A DNA stretch of 64,000 bases. Source: Bifidobacterium animalis subsp. animalis ATCC 25527 (GTDB lineage: Bacteria > Actinomycetota > Actinomycetes > Actinomycetales > Bifidobacteriaceae). Position 1 is the stretch's first letter; every line of letters starts with the position of its first letter. This document shows, in pieces, positions 26,701 through 34,993 of this stretch. The notes under the pieces were generated by a model that saw nothing but the letters and a program-made list of their open reading frames with translations, did not search any database and had not been told where the DNA came from. Both the position numbers and the translations under genes were made by a program. The stretch is from contig NC_017834.1 of NCBI RefSeq assembly GCF_000260715.1, positions 372,001 to 436,000 of the forward strand, given 5' to 3'.

Positions 26701-29700
26701 TTCCGCTCAACGTGACGCTCGACGCCACCGGCATGATCCCGGTGGTCGACCGTGAACGCCTGCCCGAACACGTGTACCGCATGCTCGCCGACACCGCCGG
26801 CATCGGCAACACCGCCATCACCGGCGACAAACTCGAGGCGATGCCGCAGATCACCGAGGTGGCCGACACCGAGACCTTCCCGTTCGGCCAGGCGCATGCG
26901 AGCTACACGCTCTCCGCCAACCTCGGCTTCGACCACGAGGCGGCCACCGGTGGCGCACTGCCAATGGATCTCACGCCGTCCCGCATCGCACCCGACGCAC
27001 TCGTGGGACCGGCATGGCCGGCCATCTATGCGGCGCTCGGCTCCGTCATGGTGGACGGGTACCCGGTGATCGAGGGCCTGCTCAACGCCGTCCATCTCGA
27101 CCATCTCATCGAGCTCGAGGTGAGCGAGGACGAGCTCCTCGCACATACCGGCGAGGAAATCTCGCTGACGAGCTGGGCCGAACCCTACTTCGAATCCGCC
27201 AGCGGACGCGTCGTCACCATCCATGTGCGGCATACGGCCGCCGACGGCACCGTGTTGGCCAACGAAACCGAACGATTCGCCATTCGCGGCCGTGCCTACA
27301 GCGACGCCCTGCCGGCCGCGGCACCCGACTTCGGCGGCATCAATGAGCAGATCGCCTCCACGCCACGCCGCATGCTGCGCCGCGTGAACGTGAAGGCGCC
27401 CCATGAGATGACCGCGTTCGCGCGCACTTCGGGTGATTTCAACCCGATCCACACCTCGCACCGTGGCGCAGCGATCAGCGGCCTGACGCAGCCGCTCGTG
27501 CACGGCATGTGGCTCTCCGCCACCGCCCAGCACGCCGTGCAGGCGCTCGACGAGCAGGGTGCGCACTACGAGATCACCGGCTGGACTTACAACATGTACG
27601 GCATGGTGCAGCTCGACGACGAGGTGGAGATCTCCATCGAACGCATCGGCCGTGTGGCGCACGCCGGCCTCGTGCTCGAGGTGACCTGCCGCATCGACGG
27701 CAACATCGTCTCGCGTGCCACGGCGATCGCCCGTGCGTCGATCAGCGCGTTCGTATATCCCGGTCAGGGCATTCAGCAGCAGGGCATGGTGCTTGACGAG
27801 CGTGCCAAGTCGCCGGCCGCCCGCGACGTATGGGAGCGCGCGGACAGGCTCACCCGCGAGCGCCTCGGGTTCTCGATTCTCGCCGTCGTGCGTGACAATC
27901 CGAAGGAACTCACCGCCAACGGCGTCACCTACCGTCACCCGGAGGGCCTGCTCAATCTCACCCAGTTCACACAGGTCGCGCTCGCCACTGTTGCGTTCGC
28001 GCAGACCGCCCGCATGCAGGAGGCGGGGGCAGACATTCGCCCGTCGTACTTCGCCGGCCATTCACTCGGCGAATACAACGCGCTGAGCTCCTTCGCCCAT
28101 GTGATCCCGCTGGAGACCGTGCTCGAACTCGTGTTCCACCGCGGCTCCACCATGCACCACCTGATCGACCGTGACGCGCAGGGCCGTTCGAACTACCGCA
28201 TGGGCGCCCTCAGGCCCAACCAGTTCGGCGTGGACGACGCGCATGTGAAGGAATACGTGGAGTCGGTGGCCAACGCGAGCGGCGAGTTCCTCGAGATCGT
28301 CAACTACAATCTCGCCGGTCAGCAATACGCCATTGCCGGCACGATCGCAGGCCTCAAGGCGCTCCAGGCGGATTCCGCGCGGCGCGTGGCCGAATATGGC
28401 GGCAAGCCAGCGTTCATGCTCGTGCCAGGCATCGACGTGCCGTTCCATTCGACGCTGCTGCGCAAGGGCGTGCCCGAGTTCCGCGACAAGCTCGACGCGC
28501 TGCTTCCCGCCGAGATCGACTACCGTGGCGCACTCGAGGGGCTCTACATTCCGAATCTTGTGGCCGCGCCGTTCGAGATGACGAAGGAGTTCGCGCAGAA
28601 GATTCTCGACGTGGTGCCCAGCGAGCGCATCGCCGCCGCATTGGCCGACGACGCCGTGTGGGATTCCTATGCTGCCGACGACCAGAAGCTCGGTCGCCTG
28701 CTGCTCACCGAACTGCTCTCCTGGCAGTTCGCCTCGCCGGTGCGCTGGATCGAAACGCAGGCACTGCTGTTCGGTTCGGCTGAACAAGGAGGCTTGGGCG
28801 TCGAGGAGATTGTCGAGGTGGGTCTGGGCAATGCGCCCACGCTCGCGAATCTTGCCTCGAAGACGTTGCGGCTGCCGGAGTTCTCCCGCCGCCATGTGAC
28901 CGTGCACAACGTGGGCCGCGACGAAGGCCGCGTGTATATGACCGATTCCGACTCGCTTGTGCCCGAGATCGACGATGTGCAGACCCCTGCGGCCGACCCG
29001 GCCGCACCTGCGCAGACCGTCGCCGCGGCGAACGCCTCCGCGAGCGTCGTCGCCGAAACCGCCGAGCCGGCGGCACCCGTGGCACCTGCGGGCGGGGTGT
29101 CCGGCGCCAATGTGCCGGACCTCGACTACCGTGCCCATGACGCCATAGAGATGCTGCTCGCCTACGCCGCCAAGGTGCGTCCGGAGCAGATCGGCGAGAA
29201 CGACACGACCGACACACTCACCAATGGCGTCTCCTCGCGTCGCAACCAGCTGCTCATGGACATCAGCTCCGAACTCGGCGTGGCCAGTGTGGACGGCGCC
29301 GCCGAGGCGAGCATTCGCGATCTCAATGCGTTGGTAGACAAGGTTGCGCCAAATTACAAGGCATTCGGCCCGGTGCTCTCCGACATTGTGCGCGACCGCG
29401 TACGCAGTCTTTTCGGTGTCGCCGGCGTCAAGCTGCCGCAGATCACCAAGCGCGTGACCGAGACCTGGCAGCTCGGCGAAGGCTGGGCCAACCATGTGGT
29501 GGGCCAGCTTGTGCTCGCCACCCGTGAGGGCGCCAGCTCCCGCGGCGGCGATCTGGCCACGCTGGGCACCGATGCGGCGTCCAATGCGGCGGCTGCGAAC
29601 GCGCTGATCGATGCGGCCGTGCAGGCCGTGGCCGCGGCACACGGCGTGCAGGTGGCCATGCCGAGCGCCGGTGGCGCGTCCGGTGGCGTGGTCGATTCGG

Positions 29701-32700
29701 CTGCCCTCGACGCCTACGCGCAGTCCGTCACCGGTTCCGACGGTGTGCTCGCCGCCACCGCGCGTTTCGTGCTGGGCCAGCTCGGTCTCGCCGAACCGAA
29801 CGCGGTGGAGGAGGAAGACGAGAATGCCGCCATCGTGGCCACGGTGGAGGCCGAACTCGGTTCCGACTGGCCGGCACAGGTGGCCCCGCGCTTCGACGAG
29901 CGCCAGGCCATTCTCTTCGACGACCGTTGGGCCTCCGCCCGTGAGGATCTCGCACGCGCCTACTACAACGGGGAAACCGATGCAATCACCGGTGATTTCA
30001 CCGGTGCGGGCGCAGCAGTGGCCCGGCAGGCGGCATGGTATGCCCAGCAGTCCGCGGGCAGCGAGCTTGCCGAGCAGTACGAGCGTATCGCACAGCAGGC
30101 CATGGAATCCGCGCAATCTGCACACCTTGAGTACGACGGCGAAGTGGCGGTGGTCACCGGCGTCGCCCCGAACTCGATCGCGGCACAGGTGGTGAACGGT
30201 CTGCTCGCAGAGGGCGCCACGGTAATCGCGACCTCGCACAGCTTCAAGCCGAGCGTCAAGGCGTGGGCGCAGCGCACCTATCGCGAGCATGCGCAGGGCG
30301 ATGCCAAGCTGTGGCTCGTGCCGGCGAATCTGTCGAGCTACCGCGATGTGGATGCGCTCGTGAACTGGGTGGGCCACGTGCAGAAGAAGACGAGCGGTGC
30401 CACCACCACGGTGCTCAAGCCGGCGTACGAGCCGAGCCTGTTCTTCCCGTTCGCCGCGCCGCCGGTGCACGGTTCGCTGGCCGATTCGGGTGCGTTGTTC
30501 GAATCGCAGGCGCGTCTCATGCTGTGGGGCGTGGAACGTGCGATCGCCGGATTCGCGGCGATCGGCGCCGACACCGACGTGCAGCACAAGCTCCATGTGG
30601 TGCTCCCGGGCTCGCCGAACCGTGGCGTGTTCGGCGGCGACGGCGCGTACGGCGAGGTGAAGAGCGCCTTCGACGCCATCGTCAACCGTGCGCGCAGCGA
30701 GAAGGTGTGGTCGAATCGCGTCACCTTCGCCCATCCGAAGATCGGCTGGGTGCGCGGCACCGGTCTCATGGGCGGCAACGACCCACTCGTCGAAGTTGTG
30801 GAGCGGCACGGTCTGAAAACCTATTCTACCGAACAGATTGCCGAGGAACTGCTCAAGCTCACCACGGCGGCCGCGCGTGAGCAGGCGCAGGTGGCACCGA
30901 TCGACGTCGACCTGACCGGCGGCCTTGGCTCCGAGCCGATCGACATCAAGGCCCTGCGTGCGGAGGCCCTCGCCGACGCGGCTCTTGACGCGGCGGAGGA
31001 GACGTCGGAAACCGAAGCGGCCGCGCCGATCAAGGCATTGCCGAGCCCCCACGTGCCGCAGCAGGCCGCCGTCGACCTCGCCGAATGGGAGCGCGTGAGC
31101 GCGAAGCCGGAGGACGAGATTGTCATCGTTTCGATCGGCGAACTGGGTCCATGGGGATCCGGCCGCACCCGTGCGGAAGCCGAGCTCGGCATCCATGCGG
31201 ACGGCGAGGTCGACCTCTCGGCGGGCGCGGTACTCGAACTGGCATGGAACATGGGCCTGCTCAGCTGGCAGGATTCGCCGAAGCCAGGTTGGTACGACAC
31301 CGACGGCAATCTGGTCCCCGAAACCGACATCGCGGAACGCTACCATGACGAGGTCGTGGCGAAGTCCGGCGTGCGGCCGTTCGAAACCGGCATGGGGTCG
31401 GACTACCGCAGCGGCACCGACGAGGAGGAGGCCGAGGTCTACCTCGACCACGACGTGACCTTCGGTGTGCCGACGCGCCAGATCGCCGACGAGTATGTGG
31501 CGATGGACCCCGAGCACACGAGCCTGGCGCAGGACGAGGAGAGCGGCGAGTGGAACGTCACCCGCCATGCCGGATCCATGATCCGCGTGCCGCGCCGCGC
31601 CACGATGACGCGCACGGTGGGCGGCCAGTTCCCCGACGGCTTCGACCCGCTCAAGTGGGGCATCCCGGCCTCCATGGTGGGCGATGTGGACGAGATCGCG
31701 CTGTGGAACATCGTCACCACGGTGGACGCCTACCTGTCGGCAGGATTCACGCCAGCGGAGATTCTCGAGGCCGTGCACCCGTCGATGGTCGCCTCCACGC
31801 AGGGCACGGGCTTCGGCGGCATGTCGAGCATGCGCAAGCTCTATCTCGACCGGTTCCTGAACCACGAGATCCCCACCGACATTCTGCAGGAGGCATTGCC
31901 GAACGTGGTCGCTGCGCATGTGATGCAAAGCTACATCGGCGGCTACGGCAACATGGTGCAGCCGGTCTCGGCATGCGCCACGGCGGCCGTCTCGCTCGAG
32001 GAGGGCGCAGACAAGATCGCGCTCGGCAAGGCCGACTTCGTGGTGACCGGTGCGATCGACGACATCGGCGTGGAATCGGTGATCGGCTTCGGCAACATGA
32101 ACGCCACCGCCAATTCGCAGGAGATGCTCGACAAAGGCATTGCGCCACGCTTCTTCTCGCGGGCGAACGACCGTCGCCGCGGAGGGTTCGTGGAATCGCA
32201 AGGCGGCGGCACGATCCTGCTCACCCGCGGCGACATCGCCTTGCGTCTGGGCCTGCCGGTCGCCGGCGTGGTCGGATTCGTACATTCGTACGCCGACGGC
32301 GCGCACACCTCGATCCCGGCACCCGGTCTCGGCGCCCTGGCCGCCGGCATGGGTGGCCGCTCGTCGAAGCTCGTGCGCGACTTGGCACGGCTCGGAGTCG
32401 ACCCCGACGACATCGCCGTCGTGTCGAAGCACGACACCTCCACGAACGCGAACGACCCCAACGAGTCCGAACTGCACAACACGCTGGCCCACGCCATAGG
32501 CCGCGAGGACGGCAATCCGCTGTTCGTGATCTCGCAGAAGTCGCTCACCGGCCACGCGAAGGGCGGTGCGTGCATCTTCCAGGTCAACGGCATCACCCAG
32601 CTGTTCAAAAGCGGTGTGATTCCGGCGAACGCCTCGCTCGAATGCGTCGACCCGAAGCTGGCACGCGACGACTTCATGGTGTGGCTGCGTGAGCCGTTGC

Positions 32701-33044
32701 ACATCGGTTCGCGCCACACGGTGAAGGCGGCACTGGCCACATCACTCGGCTTCGGCCACGTGAGCGGCTTCACGGCCATTGTGCACCCGGGCGCCTTCGA
32801 GGCGGCCGTCGAGCACACCGCCGGCACCGAGGCCCTCAAGGCCTGGCGTGCACGCGCCAACGAGCGTCTGGCAGCGGGCCGTCGCCACTTCGAGGAGGGC
32901 ATGATGGGCCGGGCCGCGCTCTACGAGCCGATTGACAACCGCCGCTTCCATGAAGACGGCCGTGGCTACAATGCCCACGAGGTGGAGAAGGCCATGCTGC
33001 TCGATCCCGACGCGCGTCTCGGCGCCGACGGGTACTTCGCCTGA
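23727..33044 (+). CDS. fas: Type I fatty acid synthase (single multidomain polypeptide)
   Basis: A 3,105-residue FAS I that performs all steps of fatty acid elongation in one chain. Domains in order are acetyltransferase (GHSQG, S125), enoyl reductase (about 410-950, GMTPTTVDPEI), MaoC-like dehydratase (GDFNPIH, D1237/H1242), malonyl/palmitoyl transferase (GHSLGEY, S1446), ACP (about 1800-1870, GVSSRRNQ, phosphopantetheine site at S1836 or S1837), ketoreductase (from about 2140, VVTGVAPNS) and ketosynthase (C2750, H2902, H2943). There is no C-terminal phosphopantetheinyl transferase; acpS follows separately. A second in-frame ATG lies at 23712; the downstream one has a GAGAG purine stretch 8 nt before it. 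The order matches actinobacterial FAS I. Confidence 0.97.
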   Translation: MSTPEFFVNRLNSEPHALMFAGQSTPWVVAVKQLMDDPELAQRLTDHVAAAHDLLTPVSAQLLATTGRETDLFSFEANPAKLGPAADATASIEGIALAQLGALLDLDQLGYTLASANPVALLGHSQGILGVHMAQAIIDAGSIEAARPQIDEILAIAALIGAAGTREARAHGLVRKYGDATPMLSVKGILPAQADELIRRVDDARGPIAVAVINSANHVVLSGHPQDLASFAVEVAKEHKHQAQLRAEKVRGGSVFDPVLEYLEVTLPFHSPIMEQAVEQTVAWAEECGIDVARARVLAGEVLVNQVDWSAQVANLFKENDPRTLWAVDLGPGTTLAKLFGTVAEGTGVGVVEAANVADRAKLATETDAPARMQDWTQYVPQVVRTPQGERIETAFTRLTGKPPVLLAGMTPTTVDPEIVAAAANAGYWAELAGGGQVTADVFDRHVAELEEQLDEGRTVEFNAMFMDRYLWNLQFGTSRIVPKKRASGAPIDGVVISAGIPELDEAVALVKELNAEGFPYVCFKPGTVDQIRQVVRIAKAVAPANILVQVEGGSAGGHHSWESLDDLLLNTYAQVREQSNLVLVVGGGIGTPERAADYISGEWSTRYGHPLMPVDGVLVGTAVMTAKEAHTSPEVKQLLVATPGIADAGSDAAADVFAPLGEAWVPSGKAVGGVSSGLSHLHADIYELENASARCGRLLVRVMKHPEELESRRQEIIDALNETAKPYFGDLSGMTYEDWARRFAELSFPWADGTYADRYLHLLQRIEARVIDLEQGEFTPMFSTRADVESDPFAALAALVEAYPQMGELKVVPTDEAWFIELVREYPKPMPFVPAIDNDLLRWWGQDQLWQSEDPRYSADSVRIIPGPISVAGITTVDEPVADILGRFSDAMTARVASNAASQTDRFALLADCEDAEDFIRRSPNISWIGHQMANPAFGTARGDANYELKHLGRDEQAGVEQFDLDIHLDTFWDDDPDGGLSKHAVRDIVIPLNVTLDATGMIPVVDRERLPEHVYRMLADTAGIGNTAITGDKLEAMPQITEVADTETFPFGQAHASYTLSANLGFDHEAATGGALPMDLTPSRIAPDALVGPAWPAIYAALGSVMVDGYPVIEGLLNAVHLDHLIELEVSEDELLAHTGEEISLTSWAEPYFESASGRVVTIHVRHTAADGTVLANETERFAIRGRAYSDALPAAAPDFGGINEQIASTPRRMLRRVNVKAPHEMTAFARTSGDFNPIHTSHRGAAISGLTQPLVHGMWLSATAQHAVQALDEQGAHYEITGWTYNMYGMVQLDDEVEISIERIGRVAHAGLVLEVTCRIDGNIVSRATAIARASISAFVYPGQGIQQQGMVLDERAKSPAARDVWERADRLTRERLGFSILAVVRDNPKELTANGVTYRHPEGLLNLTQFTQVALATVAFAQTARMQEAGADIRPSYFAGHSLGEYNALSSFAHVIPLETVLELVFHRGSTMHHLIDRDAQGRSNYRMGALRPNQFGVDDAHVKEYVESVANASGEFLEIVNYNLAGQQYAIAGTIAGLKALQADSARRVAEYGGKPAFMLVPGIDVPFHSTLLRKGVPEFRDKLDALLPAEIDYRGALEGLYIPNLVAAPFEMTKEFAQKILDVVPSERIAAALADDAVWDSYAADDQKLGRLLLTELLSWQFASPVRWIETQALLFGSAEQGGLGVEEIVEVGLGNAPTLANLASKTLRLPEFSRRHVTVHNVGRDEGRVYMTDSDSLVPEIDDVQTPAADPAAPAQTVAAANASASVVAETAEPAAPVAPAGGVSGANVPDLDYRAHDAIEMLLAYAAKVRPEQIGENDTTDTLTNGVSSRRNQLLMDISSELGVASVDGAAEASIRDLNALVDKVAPNYKAFGPVLSDIVRDRVRSLFGVAGVKLPQITKRVTETWQLGEGWANHVVGQLVLATREGASSRGGDLATLGTDAASNAAAANALIDAAVQAVAAAHGVQVAMPSAGGASGGVVDSAALDAYAQSVTGSDGVLAATARFVLGQLGLAEPNAVEEEDENAAIVATVEAELGSDWPAQVAPRFDERQAILFDDRWASAREDLARAYYNGETDAITGDFTGAGAAVARQAAWYAQQSAGSELAEQYERIAQQAMESAQSAHLEYDGEVAVVTGVAPNSIAAQVVNGLLAEGATVIATSHSFKPSVKAWAQRTYREHAQGDAKLWLVPANLSSYRDVDALVNWVGHVQKKTSGATTTVLKPAYEPSLFFPFAAPPVHGSLADSGALFESQARLMLWGVERAIAGFAAIGADTDVQHKLHVVLPGSPNRGVFGGDGAYGEVKSAFDAIVNRARSEKVWSNRVTFAHPKIGWVRGTGLMGGNDPLVEVVERHGLKTYSTEQIAEELLKLTTAAAREQAQVAPIDVDLTGGLGSEPIDIKALRAEALADAALDAAEETSETEAAAPIKALPSPHVPQQAAVDLAEWERVSAKPEDEIVIVSIGELGPWGSGRTRAEAELGIHADGEVDLSAGAVLELAWNMGLLSWQDSPKPGWYDTDGNLVPETDIAERYHDEVVAKSGVRPFETGMGSDYRSGTDEEEAEVYLDHDVTFGVPTRQIADEYVAMDPEHTSLAQDEESGEWNVTRHAGSMIRVPRRATMTRTVGGQFPDGFDPLKWGIPASMVGDVDEIALWNIVTTVDAYLSAGFTPAEILEAVHPSMVASTQGTGFGGMSSMRKLYLDRFLNHEIPTDILQEALPNVVAAHVMQSYIGGYGNMVQPVSACATAAVSLEEGADKIALGKADFVVTGAIDDIGVESVIGFGNMNATANSQEMLDKGIAPRFFSRANDRRRGGFVESQGGGTILLTRGDIALRLGLPVAGVVGFVHSYADGAHTSIPAPGLGALAAGMGGRSSKLVRDLARLGVDPDDIAVVSKHDTSTNANDPNESELHNTLAHAIGREDGNPLFVISQKSLTGHAKGGACIFQVNGITQLFKSGVIPANASLECVDPKLARDDFMVWLREPLHIGSRHTVKAALATSLGFGHVSGFTAIVHPGAFEAAVEHTAGTEALKAWRARANERLAAGRRHFEEGMMGRAALYEPIDNRRFHEDGRGYNAHEVEKAMLLDPDARLGADGYFA

Positions 33045-33079
33045 CGGTCGTCCATCGCGGGAATAATCCAAATATCCAC

Positions 33080-33153
33080 GGGGAGGCCACTGTGACATGC
33101 AGACGCGTGACATGCAGACATGTCACGCGTCTGCATGTCACAGTGGCCTCCCC
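33080..33153. repeat. 35-bp-arm perfect hairpin after fas
   Basis: Arms 33080-33114 and 33119-33153 are exact reverse complements around the 4-nt loop CAGA. Each arm contains TGACATGCAGA-type blocks twice, so the hairpin is built from repeated subunits. It begins 35 bp after the fas stop and ends 32 bp before the acpS start. No T-tract follows. Confidence 0.9.
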
Positions 33154-33185
33154 ACAATCCTCTGACGACAACGAAACGAGTAGGT

Positions 33186-33638
33186 GTGACGGTGATCCTT
33201 GGTCTGGGGCACGATGTGGTCGACGTCGGCGCGTTCGCGGAACAGCTCGAGATGCCAGGCACGCGTATGCAGCGGCTCTTCTCCGCGCGCGAGCGTCGGC
33301 AGGCGAGTCTGCGCGCGTCGATCAAGCACGACGGCGAGGCGTTGCATCTGGCGGCGAAGTGGGCGGCGAAGGAGTCTGTGGTCAAGGCGTGGTGCGAGGC
33401 ACTCGCCGGCCGCGGAATCACCAAACGGCCATACACAGTGGACGACACGCCATGGCCGCGCATCGAGATCGTCGACGATGCCACAGGGTGCCCACGCGTC
33501 GTCATGGCACAGGACGTCCATGTTGAGCTGTGTCGTTCGCTGGCAGTGCCGGAATGCGCCGAACCGGTCTGGCACGTGTCGATTTCGCACGACGGCGGCA
33601 TCGCATCGGCGGTGGCCGTGCTCGACATGCGGGGATGA
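33186..33638 (+). CDS. acpS: Holo-[acyl-carrier-protein] synthase
   Basis: A 150-residue AcpS-type phosphopantetheinyl transferase. LGLGHDVVDV at the N-terminus holds the Mg-binding Asp (D10), and KWAAKESVVKAW in the middle holds the second acidic ligand. It transfers 4'-phosphopantetheine from CoA to the ACP serine of Fas, which lacks its own PPT domain; this explains the linkage. The start is taken at GTG 33186 from family similarity. An ATG further up (33120) would place coding sequence inside the 33080-33153 hairpin and is unlikely. The ribosome-binding site is weak. Confidence 0.92.
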   Translation: MTVILGLGHDVVDVGAFAEQLEMPGTRMQRLFSARERRQASLRASIKHDGEALHLAAKWAAKESVVKAWCEALAGRGITKRPYTVDDTPWPRIEIVDDATGCPRVVMAQDVHVELCRSLAVPECAEPVWHVSISHDGGIASAVAVLDMRG

Positions 33639-33648
33639 CCGCCGTGGA

Positions 33649-33678
33649 TTGCCTGCTGGGGGGAGGGTTGTGTATAAT
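33649..33678 (+). promoter_or_regulatory. Promoter of tRNA-Gly
   Basis: TTGCCT (33649-33654), an 18-bp spacer and a consensus TATAAT (33673-33678), 21 bp before the tRNA 5' end. Confidence 0.65.
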
Positions 33679-33699
33679 GGCAACGTTGCCTCGGCACAC

Positions 33700-33773
33700 G
33701 CGGATGTAGCTCAATGGTAGAGCCTCAGTCTTCCAAACTGATTACGCGGGTTCGATTCCCGTCATCCGCTCCA
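33700..33773 (+). tRNA. tRNA-Gly (TCC anticodon)
   Basis: A cloverleaf with acceptor GCGGATG/CATCCGC, D-arm GCTC/GAGC, anticodon stem TCAGT/ACTGA with loop CTTCCAA (anticodon TCC) and T-arm GGGTTCGATTCCC. The discriminator T is followed by an encoded CCA at 33771-33773. Confidence 0.97.
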
Positions 33774-33852
33774 CTCGAAATGGCTGGATGTGAATCCAGC
33801 CATTTTCGCTATATGGCAGAATATGCAGCAGCACGAGCGGGGAGGGCACGCC

Positions 33853-34563
33853 ATGCCGGATTCCGAGCAGCAGGAGATCGCCAGGCTCCGATCCGAGCCT
33901 GCCGCCACACCGACGACGCCGAGCAGCGCAGGCGTAATGGCCCAGAACGTCGTCTCGAAGCACCCCGAGGCGACGATACCGGAATCCGACATCTCACTGG
34001 CCGACATCGAACGCAAGCAGTCGAACCCGGTGAAGTGGACCGTGTCGATCGTGCTCGTGCTCGCCGCGCTCATCGCACCGTTCTGGGTGGGGCGCTCGTT
34101 CGCCGTGCACAGCACCGCCCGCGTAATCGAGCAGCTTGGCCGCTTCACCTCCTACGGCATCGCATTGGTGAGCTGGGGTGTGACCACGATGATCTTCGTC
34201 TCGCTCATCATGATGATCGTGGACAACCGCCGTATGCCATGGTTCGGCTCGTTCATCGTCTTTCTCTCGCTCGAACAGTTCATAGGCGGCCTCTCACTGT
34301 TCAAACTGAACTTCTGGAGCTCCACGTACGTGATCTACGGCAGTCACGCCTACGTGGCGAATGCGGCGAATCTGGGCATCATCGCGTCGGCGCTCTCGCT
34401 CGCCGTGTTCGCGATTGTGTGGGTCGGCCTGCTCGTCATGATCCGCAAGGATTCGCCGCTCAACGTGCTCACCCATGTGTGGGTCTCGTTCATCATGTTC
34501 CTCGTCTTCGAGCTGGCCGCGCTCGCGATTCTGTTCTGCGGCGGATTCATGGCCGTCGCATAG
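33853..34563 (+). CDS. Hypothetical membrane protein with five predicted helices
   Basis: A 236-residue protein I do not recognise. About 60 N-terminal residues are hydrophilic. Hydrophobic segments follow at about 62-82, 101-123, 130-151, 174-197 and 209-233, ending almost at the C-terminus. There is no signal peptide, catalytic motif or repeat. The start follows GGGGAGGG by 6 nt; longer upstream frames lack support. The gene is monocistronic, 79 bp after tRNA-Gly, and runs into the 52-bp repeat array that separates it from convergent ldh. Confidence 0.75.
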   Translation: MPDSEQQEIARLRSEPAATPTTPSSAGVMAQNVVSKHPEATIPESDISLADIERKQSNPVKWTVSIVLVLAALIAPFWVGRSFAVHSTARVIEQLGRFTSYGIALVSWGVTTMIFVSLIMMIVDNRRMPWFGSFIVFLSLEQFIGGLSLFKLNFWSSTYVIYGSHAYVANAANLGIIASALSLAVFAIVWVGLLVMIRKDSPLNVLTHVWVSFIMFLVFELAALAILFCGGFMAVA

Positions 34564-34577
34564 CACACCCGGTTGCC

Positions 34578-34968
34578 GTACTGGGTTTGTCTCACTGGCT
34601 TATAAGCAAACTCGGAAGAGGTTACTTGATTGGTCTCATAAGACCGTCCCAGATGAAACAAATCAAGTAATGGCTGCTTGGTTTGTCTCGTTCGGAATCT
34701 GTGAGCGAGACAAACCAAGTACGGGAAATCTGAAACGTCTCACTGAGAGCGGACTTGTGAGACGAAGACGGGAAGCCGTACTTGGTTTGTTTCAGTAGGA
34801 GTTTGTTCGTGAGACCAATCGCGGATGTCGTACTTGGTTTGTCTCAGTGGGAGCCTGTCGGTGAGATCAAGACGAGGCGCATTACTTGGTTTGTCTCACC
34901 AGGAATCTGTGAGTGAAACCAAGCATGACGGCTTACTTGATTTGCCTCACCAAGAGGACACCAAGCGG
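34578..34968. repeat. Tandem array of palindromic units, 52-bp period, between a membrane protein gene and ldh
   Basis: The gap 34564-34993 has no gene and is filled by about eight units starting at 34578, 34622, 34674, 34726, 34778, 34830, 34882 and 34933. Spacings are 44, then 52 five times, then 51. The consensus begins TTACTTGGTTTGTCTCA and later shows GTGAGACNAA, so each unit is a dyad. The unit at 34677-34719 has a perfect 14-bp stem, and that at 34622-34670 pairs TTACTTGATT with AATCAAGTAA. Neither the period nor the sequence fits a CRISPR, and 52 is not a multiple of three, so it is not a coding repeat. Confidence 0.9.
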
Positions 34969-34993
34969 AACCGAGAGCGCGGACGAAGTCGGA

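Noticed and set aside
23658..32717. Very long antisense open frames across fas (1,467 and 1,551 codons on the minus strand)
   Set aside because: They mirror the codon bias of the GC-rich fas gene, have His/Arg/Gly-rich compositions without any domain, and fas itself has a complete set of catalytic motifs on the plus strand.
33120..33185. Upstream start for acpS at 33120
   Set aside because: It would begin inside the right arm of the perfect hairpin and add residues without similarity to AcpS.
34578..34968. CRISPR array
   Set aside because: The period (52 bp) is short, the repeated part is a degenerate dyad rather than an identical repeat, the intervening sequence is also partly conserved, and no cas gene is present.
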